Assembly: GCA_963733395.1 (NCBI GenBank)
Contig: CAVTCZ010000022.1
Location: 124,001-188,000 of the forward strand
From: JADKAV01 sp963733395
GTDB lineage: Bacteria > Actinomycetota > Actinomycetes > S36-B12 > UBA10799
Reading direction: 5' to 3'
DNA: 64,000 nucleotides
In this document: piece after piece, positions 35,854-43,029 of the stretch
How positions within the stretch are numbered: the first letter of the stretch is position 1
Layout of the letters: each line of letters opens with the position of its first letter
Translations under genes and position numbers: made by a program
Notes under the pieces: model-generated
Told to the model about the DNA's origin: nothing
What the model saw: only the letters and a program-made list of their open reading frames with translations
The model's database searches: none

Positions 35854-35971
35854 GAGTGTTGCGCGGTTGCTGGTCCCCGCGGCCGAGTGTTGCGCGGTTG
35901 CTGGTTTCCGGGGCCCCAAACCGACAACCGTGCAACAGTCGCGGCGGCAGGGGCACAACCGTGCAACAGTC
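35854..35971. repeat. Large double-armed palindrome downstream of ackA (B-element)
   Basis: Two copies of GAGTGTTGCGCGGTTG (35854-35869, 35885-35900) are followed by two copies of the near-inverse CAACCGTGCAACAGTC (35925-35940, 35956-35971), spaced 31 bases on each side, with GGGGCCCC at the centre. The RNA could fold into one ~118-base hairpin. It begins 40 bases after the ackA stop. The region 35972-36080 holds nothing else that I can identify. Confidence 0.8.
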
Positions 35972-36080
35972 GCGCGCCGGAGGCAGCCCCGGAAGTCGGA
36001 CACCCCGGGCAGCACCTCGCGGAACCCCCCTCCCGGCGTGGCGTCCCGGTTTTGTCAGACCCCCCTGTCACGCTCGTCCC

Positions 36081-36290
36081 ATGAGCACCAAAGACACGCA
36101 CAACCGCGAAGTTGCGGAGTTCGACGGCCGCTTGTGGGATGTCAGCCGGCTGTTGCGCACCGGGGACGTCGAGCGTGCCCGGGTGGAGTCGGCGCTGCTG
36201 CTGGCGGACTCCGAGGCAGCGGCCGACGACTGGGTCGCCGAGCAACTGCAGGAGTTGTGGGTCGCGCAGGAGTCCCGCCGCTCCGCCTGA
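36081..36290 (+). CDS. Hypothetical small acidic protein (69 aa)
   Basis: Not recognised. A soluble, Glu/Asp/Ala-rich helical protein (FDGRLWDVSRLLRTGDVERARVESALLLADSEAAADDWVAEQLQELW). No signal peptide and no Cys. Third-position GC is as in its neighbours. Neither a clear ribosome binding site nor a standard -10 box precedes ATG 36081. Confidence 0.6.
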   Translation: MSTKDTHNREVAEFDGRLWDVSRLLRTGDVERARVESALLLADSEAAADDWVAEQLQELWVAQESRRSA

Positions 36291-36298
36291 CCCCCGGG

Positions 36299-37102
36299 TC
36301 AGTGCGTCAGCCGGTCGCGCAGACGGTCCACCATGACCTCCGTGACCCCCAACAGATCCAGGTACGCCGCGAGCCCGCCGAGGTCACCCACCCGGTCCAG
36401 CGCGGCAGCGAGGTACTCCTCCCGAACCCCCATCACGGGCAGCAGCAGTTCCGGATCGACACCCTGCGCGGCCACCGAGTCGAACAACTCGTCGAGCATC
36501 GGGAGCAACTGGTCGTTCGTGGTCAGGTAGTCGGTCAGGACGTCCTCGACGTCCACCCCGACGGCCAGCAGGGCCACCGCCACGGCCCACCCCGTGCGGT
36601 CCTTGCCGTTGGTGCAATGCACCAGCACCGGCCCCTGGCCCTGCGCGAGGTCCCGCAACCACCGGCCGTAGGACGCTCGCGCGCTGGGCAGGTCCACCAT
36701 GGCCAGGTACGCCTCACGCATCATCGCCGCCGCGGTCCCGTCGCGCAGGATCGCTTCGAAGGCCCGCGGGTCGGAGAACACATCCTCGACGCCCACCGCG
36801 CTGGCCATCGCGAAATCGCGCAGAACGTCGAGCCACACGTACGTGTCCGTGACCCGCACATCCGGGGCCCGCTCCACCTCGGAGACCGTGCGCAGGTCGA
36901 CCACCATGCTCAGTTGCCACGCCTCGAGGACCTGTCGATCGTCGTCATCGAGACTGGCCAGTTGGGTGGAACGGAACAGCGTCTGCGGCCGCACCACCCG
37001 CCCGTCGCCGGCCGGCGCGCCACCGACGTCGCGCAGGTTCGGCACACTGGGCAAGTCGATCCGGCGGGGCACCCAACGGGTGACTTCCGGCTGCTCGACC
37101 AC
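36299..37102 (-). CDS. Tyrosine-protein phosphatase (PTP-like, Y_phosphatase3 family)
   Basis: A 267-residue cysteine phosphatase. The P-loop is VHCTNGKDRTGWAVAV (HC-x5-R with the Lys/Asp type typical of bacterial LipA/PtpB-like enzymes, which act on phospho-Tyr or phosphoinositides). The N-terminus VPNLRDVGG..VVRPQTLFRSTQLASL is the family start. GTG 37102; it follows the enoyl reductase gene after 45 bases and is probably the last member of that unit. Confidence 0.88.
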   Translation of the reverse strand: MVEQPEVTRWVPRRIDLPSVPNLRDVGGAPAGDGRVVRPQTLFRSTQLASLDDDDRQVLEAWQLSMVVDLRTVSEVERAPDVRVTDTYVWLDVLRDFAMASAVGVEDVFSDPRAFEAILRDGTAAAMMREAYLAMVDLPSARASYGRWLRDLAQGQGPVLVHCTNGKDRTGWAVAVALLAVGVDVEDVLTDYLTTNDQLLPMLDELFDSVAAQGVDPELLLPVMGVREEYLAAALDRVGDLGGLAAYLDLLGVTEVMVDRLRDRLTH

Positions 37103-37147
37103 CCGGCAATGCTGACACAGCGCCCCCGCGGATCGCCGGGCGACGAC

Positions 37148-37937
37148 TCAGCCGGACTGCACCCGGGCGGGGAATCCCGGAGCCGCCAGCGCGTGGTACC
37201 CACCGTCCACGTGGAGCACCTCACCACTGACCGCGCGCCCCATGTCGGACAGCAAGAAGCACACAGCGTCTGCAACGGGCCCGGGGTCGGTGGCATCCCA
37301 GCCGAGCGGGGCCGCCTCGTAGGCGTCGAGCAGGCTCTGGAAGTCGGGGATCCCGCCAGCCGCCCGGGTGTGCAACGGACCCGCCGCCACCAGATTGGCC
37401 CGCACGCCCACGGGGCCCGAGGTCCCGGGCGACGTAGCGCATGGTCGCCTGCAGCGCGACCTTGCACACGCCCATCCAGTTGTAGACCGGCCAGGCCCGG
37501 CCGTCCGCGTCGAAGTCGAGGCCGACCAAGGAGGCCCCTTCTGGTGCGGCGCAGTCGGCCAGCACTCCGGCCAGGCGGGCGTAGGAGGTGGTGGACGTCC
37601 GGAAGGCCAGCTCGATCGCCTCATCGCTGGCGGCCAGGAAGTCCCCGGCCAGGGCGTCGCGGGGCGCGAAGGCGATCGCGTGCAGTGCCCCGTCCAGCGG
37701 GCGGCCGGCCAGGGATTGCTTCAGCGCGTAGTAATCCCCGCTCGTGGTGGCATCCAGCGTCAGGATCTCCGGCCGGCGCGGCAGCGCACACGATGCCGCT
37801 TCGGTCAGGTCACGCACCCGGTCGAAGGTCGTCAGGATGACCTCGGCGTTGTGCAACTGCGCCCGCTCGGCCACCGCCCAGGCGATGGAGTCCGTGGTCA
37901 CCACGCCGGTGACGAGTATTCGCTTTCCTGTCAGCAT
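37148..37937 (-). pseudogene. fabI: Enoyl-[acyl-carrier-protein] reductase (FabI/InhA), one frameshift
   Basis: NADH-dependent last step of the fatty-acid elongation cycle. Corrected length 262 residues, close to InhA. The start MLTGKRILVTGVVTTDSIAWAVAERAQLHNAEVILTTF is the InhA-type N-terminus, and the active-site pair is Tyr and Lys in VYNWMGVCKVAL. The frame breaks near 37412-37415 (one extra C in a C run); VGVRANLVAAGPLHTRAAGGIPDF continues in the next frame. It starts 3 bases after the DabB-DabA stop, so it is cotranscribed with carbon uptake; no fabG is adjacent as in the mycobacterial mabA-inhA pair. Confidence 0.92.
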
Positions 37938-37940
37938 CTT

Positions 37941-40900
37941 TCAGCCCTCCCTGCTCAACGCACCGATGATTCCGTCGGCGGCAGTTGCCACCTGTTCGTC
38001 CAGCCACGGACGCCACTGCAGGTCCGTGCCCAACGCGTAGGCCTCGCCGGTACTCGGCGCGATCGCCGCGAGCGCGATCCACTCGTTGGCCACCAGCGCC
38101 GCCACCTCGGGGTGGGCGTCCAGGACCCGCACGATGTCCTCGCGCTCGGCGTAGACGACCACCTGCAGCCGCAACGGCTCGTGCATCCAGTGGGCACCGT
38201 CCCCGGGCTGCTCCCGGTAGACCCCCTGCCACGGCAGGCCGACCCGCAGGTCGCCACCGGCGCCGCTGACGACGCCGTAGTCGCCGACCACGTTGTGTGT
38301 CGTCTTGTCGCCGGCACCGAAGTGCTCCGGGTCCACGGTTGCGAAGTAGTACTGGTTGTTGATCCACTGCGTGACCACCATGGGCGCGGTCAGCAGCAAC
38401 TCCAAGGTCGACCCGTCGACATCCAATCCCGGCTCGTAGGAGTGCAGGAACACCCGGCCCCGCAGGTTGAGGCCCTTGGTCATGTGGCGCGGCCCGATGA
38501 CGAACGCCGCGTTGCCGGCAAGACCCCATTCGGGCTGCGGTTCGGCCCAGTCTGCGGCCCGGCGGGCGGCTGCCGCAGGTGTCGTGGCCGGCACCCCCGG
38601 CAACTCGGCTGTCCGTTCCTGCAGGCAGCCGAGCTGCGCAGTTGCCAGCGCCGCGCGCAGTTCGGCCACCGCCCCGGCATGGGTGGCAGGCACGTCCTGC
38701 GGGTCGATACGCACCTCGTCGGTGGTGGTGTTGTGCCAGGCCGGCACGGCGACCGTGGCATCCGGCACCACGATGCCGTGTTCGGCGGCCAGACGGCGAC
38801 GGACCCGGGGATCGTTGAGCACCGCAGCCATGACCCGGGCGTTCACGTGGCCACCGTTGCCGCCGCATGCACCGCAGTCGTAGGCCGCCGCGAAGGCGTT
38901 GTTCTCGACGGTGGCCGCATGCCCGGTGATCAGGATCACCGGTGCGAACTGCTCGACAAGGCCGAGCGAGCGCAACATGCCGGCCGCGGACGACGTCCGC
39001 TGCTCGACGCTCATGCCCCACGCGATCCCGTCATCCGGGGCACCTGCCAGGTCCAGCCGGCCGATGTGCAACTCGCCGCGCGCGGCCGGCTGGAAGCGGT
39101 CACGCCACCGGCCCCAGACACCGGGCGCCGCAGTCTGTGCCAACGCGTCGACCCCGGCGAGGACGCCGAACCCCTCGGCCACGGCGAAGGCACTGGCCGG
39201 GCGGGCGGTCGACGTGACGAGTCCGCCCCGCATGGCCGCTGCCGTCCCCGGACTGCCAGGCTCCGCAGCGTCGTTCTCGGTGATCAGGAACGCCGGCTTG
39301 AGCAGCACGGGGCATTGGTCACTGGCCGCGCCACTGGCGGTCTCATGGCGGATCGCCACCCCGAAGAACCCGGCGAAGCCGAACGTGGCGACATCCCCGG
39401 CGGCCTCCAGGTGGCGGCGGAACCGCTCCGAGCGCACGTCGATGCACATGACGACCTGCGCCGCGGGCGTCTCCGGTGCGCTGGGCTCGGCGGCACGCGT
39501 TGCCACCCGGTCGATCAAGCGGTTGCGGTAGCGCTGCTCCCACGCCCGCTGCCAGATGGCCCCGCGAGCCGCCGCATCCAGTTCACCGGCAAGCGCCAAG
39601 GCCTCGTCCGCGTGCGTCACACCGAGCAGTGCCACGACCGGCGCGATCTGCGCGAGCGCCCAGTCGCGGTCACTGCCACGGGTGGCAGGCTCCCAGGCGA
39701 CGTGACCGCGAGCACCACACGCCAGCACATCGAAACTGGCCCTGATAGCCAACAGGTCGGCCAGCAGACGTGGGTCACGCTGCTTGAGGTGGGCTGCCCA
39801 TCCCGGGTCGCGCGCCAGCAGCCGCGACAGGTATCCGACCTGCTCGCCAGCCGGCACAACCCCGTCGAGCAGCCTGCCCAGAGCCACCATCGGGTCGGCC
39901 GGCAGCCCCTGGACCGCGTCCCGCAGGCCGCGCAGGCCCAGGTCGCGAACGCCCTGCTGGAACGCGGCCCACAGGTCCCCGGACCCCGGCTGGTCGGCGT
40001 TGGCGACGGCCGTCCAGCCGTTCGCCAGAGCGGAGACCTTGTCCGCCATGCCCGCCTGCTCGCCCAGGGTGTGCGGGGATGCGGCCGGACGCGGCAGCCG
40101 CTGCGCGATCTGCTCGTCATTCAGGCCGGACAGCACCTGCTCGGCGGCGAGGATCGCCGAGCCCGCCGGGCGCCAATCAACATGCGCCTGCAGGTAGTCG
40201 GCCACCCGCTCGGCGGACACGGAGTAACCCTGTGCGGCCGCTACCAGATCCGCTTCGGTGAACCTGCCGGCAGCCATCGCCTGCGCGTACTGCGACTGCG
40301 TCATGTGCGATCGCGCACCCCAGGTGCGGCCGGCGATCTCGGCAGCATCTCCGAAAGCGAGGTCCTGCAACCCGGACAGCGGGTTGACGGCGACCGCGGA
40401 GTGCAGGGGCCACATCGCCCCCACCGTGCGCGTGGCCACGTCCACCGCCACGGTGACGTCGAGTCCGTTGCCGCCCACCTGCGGCACCCGGCCACGCACC
40501 CGCGCCGCGGTGTCGATGACCACCGGCTGCACGATCCCCGCCAGCCAGCCCCTGGCCACAGCGATCATCCCCACGATTCCGGCGACCAGCACGACCGTGA
40601 CCAGGGCGACGGCTGCAGGCCCGGACCAGACACCGGGCTCCTCGAAGACACCGGCCCACACCCCGAGGACCACGACGTAGCCGAACAGTCCGGCCAGCGT
40701 GGCCAGCATCGACCAGGAACGCGCGCGCGGCGTCGAGTGGGTGGCGGTGCGACGGTCGGGCCAGACCAGCGCGGCCAGCGCGAACGTGCTCGCGACTCCC
40801 GCGACGACCAGTGGCACGAGGTCCACCACCGGACGGCTCGGCCAGGTCGCTGCGGCCAGGGCGATGACGGCGGCCGAGACTGCTGCCAGGCCCACCAACG

Positions 40901-41822
40901 CGGCCGGCTTCACGGCGCTCAGCGCCGGCGCCGCAGCACGTCGGGAGGCACCTCCGGCCCGCAGGAACAGCCATGCCTTGTAGAAGCCGTGCCCGATCAG
41001 GTGCAACATCGCGAACGCCGGCAGCCCCAGGCCCACCTGCAGCGTCATGTACCCCATCTGCGCCGACGTGGAACTGGCCAGCTTGCCCTTGACATCGGGG
41101 CGCACCCGCATCGCAGCGGTGCCGGCCACTGCGGTCAGCCCACCGACGACCACCAGCCCGAGCAGGACCCCGGGGGCGGCAGCGAAGACCGGCCAGAGCA
41201 GGATCGCCAGCAGTCCCATGCCGTTGACCACCCCGGCGTGCAGCAGCGCAGAGACCGGCGAGGGTGCCTCCGCGGTCAGCGGCAACCACCGCCACGCCGG
41301 CACGAGCGCCGACCGCACGATCCCGGCCAGCGCCAGCAGCGCAGGCACCAGCCACCCGGCTGCCGCCACCTCGCTGCGCATTCCGATGCCGTCGACTGCC
41401 ATCAGCAGAACAGCGGCCCACAGTGCGGCGTCGCCGATGAGCAACCGGCCGGCCACCCGCTTGCTGGCGCTACGTGCCGCCGGGGTACCGGAGTGCGCCA
41501 CCAGACCTGCGATGGCCAAGCCGCTGGCCGTCCAGCCCAGCGCCATGAGCGCGATCGGATCTGCCACCACCGCCAGCCACAACGCAGTGATGGCGGTTGC
41601 GAGCAGTGCCGCGTATCGGCCCTGCCGGGTCTGGCCGCGCAGGTTCCGCGCGGAGTATGCGGCCACCAGCCAGCCCATCGTGAGCACGAAGGTGCCGAGC
41701 AGCACCGAGACCGCACTCAAGTAGAAGGGACCGAACTGCTCACCGAAGTGGACGAGGGACAGTGCAGCGAAGGCGATCAGGCCCGCGAGGGTGCCTGCCG
41801 CAACGACTCCGATCTTTGACAT
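37941..41822 (-). CDS. dabBA: DabB-DabA fusion: inorganic carbon (CO2/bicarbonate) uptake complex in one polypeptide
   Basis: 1293 residues. Residues 1 to about 445 are a multi-pass proton-conducting subunit of the NADH-dehydrogenase ND5/MrpA type (DabB), with helices such as LLHAGVVNGMGLLAILLWPV and LKLASSTSAQMGYM-like proton-channel motifs. Residues about 480-1293 are DabA (DUF2309/YbcC), a beta-carbonic-anhydrase-like zinc protein. The four zinc/active-site residues of DabA are present with the right spacing: Cys793 and Asp795 in VVMCIDVRSE, His968 in ITGHAATVENN and Cys983 in YDCGACGG. In known DAB systems the two are separate genes; here one frame with no internal stop joins them. Predicted to turn CO2 into trapped bicarbonate using the proton gradient. 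Confidence 0.92.
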   Translation of the reverse strand: MSKIGVVAAGTLAGLIAFAALSLVHFGEQFGPFYLSAVSVLLGTFVLTMGWLVAAYSARNLRGQTRQGRYAALLATAITALWLAVVADPIALMALGWTASGLAIAGLVAHSGTPAARSASKRVAGRLLIGDAALWAAVLLMAVDGIGMRSEVAAAGWLVPALLALAGIVRSALVPAWRWLPLTAEAPSPVSALLHAGVVNGMGLLAILLWPVFAAAPGVLLGLVVVGGLTAVAGTAAMRVRPDVKGKLASSTSAQMGYMTLQVGLGLPAFAMLHLIGHGFYKAWLFLRAGGASRRAAAPALSAVKPAALVGLAAVSAAVIALAAATWPSRPVVDLVPLVVAGVASTFALAALVWPDRRTATHSTPRARSWSMLATLAGLFGYVVVLGVWAGVFEEPGVWSGPAAVALVTVVLVAGIVGMIAVARGWLAGIVQPVVIDTAARVRGRVPQVGGNGLDVTVAVDVATRTVGAMWPLHSAVAVNPLSGLQDLAFGDAAEIAGRTWGARSHMTQSQYAQAMAAGRFTEADLVAAAQGYSVSAERVADYLQAHVDWRPAGSAILAAEQVLSGLNDEQIAQRLPRPAASPHTLGEQAGMADKVSALANGWTAVANADQPGSGDLWAAFQQGVRDLGLRGLRDAVQGLPADPMVALGRLLDGVVPAGEQVGYLSRLLARDPGWAAHLKQRDPRLLADLLAIRASFDVLACGARGHVAWEPATRGSDRDWALAQIAPVVALLGVTHADEALALAGELDAAARGAIWQRAWEQRYRNRLIDRVATRAAEPSAPETPAAQVVMCIDVRSERFRRHLEAAGDVATFGFAGFFGVAIRHETASGAASDQCPVLLKPAFLITENDAAEPGSPGTAAAMRGGLVTSTARPASAFAVAEGFGVLAGVDALAQTAAPGVWGRWRDRFQPAARGELHIGRLDLAGAPDDGIAWGMSVEQRTSSAAGMLRSLGLVEQFAPVILITGHAATVENNAFAAAYDCGACGGNGGHVNARVMAAVLNDPRVRRRLAAEHGIVVPDATVAVPAWHNTTTDEVRIDPQDVPATHAGAVAELRAALATAQLGCLQERTAELPGVPATTPAAAARRAADWAEPQPEWGLAGNAAFVIGPRHMTKGLNLRGRVFLHSYEPGLDVDGSTLELLLTAPMVVTQWINNQYYFATVDPEHFGAGDKTTHNVVGDYGVVSGAGGDLRVGLPWQGVYREQPGDGAHWMHEPLRLQVVVYAEREDIVRVLDAHPEVAALVANEWIALAAIAPSTGEAYALGTDLQWRPWLDEQVATAADGIIGALSREG

Positions 41823-41828
41823 GAAGCC

Positions 41829-41859
41829 ATATTAGCGCATTCTACTTCCTGTATTGCAA
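41829..41859 (-). promoter_or_regulatory. Promoter of the dabBA-fabI unit
   Basis: On the minus strand TTGCAA (41859-41854), a 19-base spacer and TAATAT (41834-41829), then 6 bases to ATG 41822: leaderless. The stretch is clearly AT-richer than the rest of the window, suggesting a strong or regulated promoter. Confidence 0.55.
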
Positions 41860-41878
41860 GACCCCCTTTGAGAGTCCG

Positions 41879-42400
41879 TCAGCCGCCTTCGCCGGTGATG
41901 AACGGCCGGCCGCAGGCCGACTCGCTGTACGCATTCAAGTTCGCTTCGGCCTGATCGATCGCGTCCTCGTTGTCCGACAGCCACTGGTCGGCCTTCGCCG
42001 CCTTCGCCGGCGGCGCCGTGACGGAGTCGGCGAGCTTCTGGACGGATTCGGCGTACAGCGCCAGGTCTTCCTGGATCGCACCGGGCGCCACGGCCAGCGC
42101 ACCGTTGACCAGCGCGACGAACTGGCTGGGATCCTCCACCTGCTGCTGGGCGCCGGCGGTCTTCTTCAGATAGGCGCAGAAGGCCGATGTGCTGGCCTGC
42201 GTGGCGGTGGCGCTGGCCCGCGTGGGACTGGGCGCTGCCGATGTGGGGGTGACTGTCGGGGCCTCGCTGGTCGCGGTCGGCTCGGGGCTCGGGGATTGCG
42301 TGACGACGCTCTCAGAGGCCGTCGGCTCCGGGGCGGAGTCCGTCTGCGAGCACCCGGCAAGAGCCAGAACCGCAACGATCAGTGCACCCACACGTTTCAC
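41879..42400 (-). CDS. Lipoprotein of unknown function (173 aa)
   Basis: The signal peptide VKRVGALIVAVLALAGC gives a good lipobox (LAGC, Cys17). A Ser/Thr/Pro-rich linker to about residue 70 keeps the folded part away from the membrane. The C-terminal ~100 residues are helical (FCAYLKKTAGAQQQVEDPSQF..LNAYSESACGRPF) with two Cys likely to pair. GTG 42400 has GGAGG upstream. Related in layout, not obviously in sequence, to the extracellular part of the DUF2510 protein at 48376. Confidence 0.8.
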   Translation of the reverse strand: MKRVGALIVAVLALAGCSQTDSAPEPTASESVVTQSPSPEPTATSEAPTVTPTSAAPSPTRASATATQASTSAFCAYLKKTAGAQQQVEDPSQFVALVNGALAVAPGAIQEDLALYAESVQKLADSVTAPPAKAAKADQWLSDNEDAIDQAEANLNAYSESACGRPFITGEGG

Positions 42401-42438
42401 AGTGGACCTCCTCGTGGTGCCCTCACGCTAGCGAAGGC

Positions 42439-42567
42439 TCAGAAGCTGTCCTCGTAGTAGGTGGTGCGGGGGCGCCGCGACGCGCGCAACAGCAGCCCCC
42501 CCATGGACACCGTCATCATTCCCAGTTCGTTGGCGAGGTTGGCGAAAGCGTTCAAACGGTTGGACAC
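42439..42567 (-). CDS. Small basic protein (42 aa), unknown function
   Basis: GTG 42567: VSNRLNAFANLANELGMMTV SMGGLLLRASRRPRTTYYEDSF (split here for reading). An amphipathic or membrane-associated middle (ANLANELGMMTVSMGGLLL) followed by a basic and aromatic tail. AAGGGG lies about 9 bases before the start. Too short for homology-based naming, but the frame, codon bias and clean flanks suggest a real micro-protein; the lipoprotein gene begins 38 bases downstream. Confidence 0.5.
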   Translation of the reverse strand: MSNRLNAFANLANELGMMTVSMGGLLLRASRRPRTTYYEDSF

Positions 42568-42705
42568 GGCAGCGACCCCTTGATCGGTGATATCAGCCTC
42601 ACGCCGGCATGTTGCCGCAGCGTGAATCGACTGTTAATGACTGTCACCTACCCGGGGATGAACTGCCTAAACCAATCCAAAACTGATCAAAATGGACTCG
42701 AAGAA

Positions 42706-42820
42706 CTTCTGGCGCGTGAGCATCATGATCCCCCGCTCGACCCCCGGCGGACGGCATGCCGCACTCCAGGGCCCGCAGGAAGTCCTCGTCGAGCCCATCG
42801 CCTCCGCGTCACCGGCGGCG
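42706..42820 (-). pseudogene. Decayed copy of the lysX 3' end
   Basis: This stretch matches lysX positions 43072-43202 in the same orientation at high identity (for example GTGAGCATCATGATC and CCAGGGCCCGCAGGAAGTCC are exact), with an 18-base loss and several substitutions and small indels. It encodes fragments of the class II synthetase motif 3 region (GVER.IMMLT) in broken frames. So part of a lysyl-tRNA synthetase gene was duplicated in tandem, or a second synthetase gene was lost leaving this stump. Confidence 0.75.
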
Positions 42821-42837
42821 CTGCGGAATCCGCTACT

Positions 42838-42917
42838 GGGGGGAGATACGTACAGCGGGGAGAGATATTCGCGGTGACTTTCACTCCCGGGTGTACGTGT
42901 CTCTCCCCGGTAACGCC
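42838..42917. repeat. Intergenic palindromic element, copy 2, between lysX and its 3' fragment
   Basis: Imperfect long inverted repeat: GGGGAGATACGTACAGCGGG at the left against CTCCCGGGTGTACGTGTCTC and CTCCCC at the right. Its right half is nearly identical to that of the element at 9419-9498. It lies 113 bases after the lysX stop. The remaining sequence 42918-43029 shows nothing recognisable. Confidence 0.7.
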
Positions 42918-43029
42918 AGGGGACGACGGCGACCCCGCCCGCACGGCGCGTGACTCCCCGCGCACATCCGAGGTCCGACAACCGCTCACGCCGGGCTGCG
43001 ACCGCACGGAGATCGCAGTTCCGAGCCGC

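Noticed and set aside
36001..36080. TTGTCA box as promoter for the 69-aa gene
   Set aside because: No matching -10 at a usable distance before ATG 36081.
37368..41819. A 1483-codon open frame on the plus strand opposite the DabB-DabA gene
   Set aside because: It is the mirror of a GC-rich coding frame: composition is His/Gln/Arg/Gly-rich without any domain, while the minus strand encodes recognisable DabB and DabA.
42630..42660. Dyad GACTGT-TAAT-GACTGTC as a regulator operator
   Set aside because: Mixed direct and inverted symmetry, no promoter tied to it and no second copy in the window.
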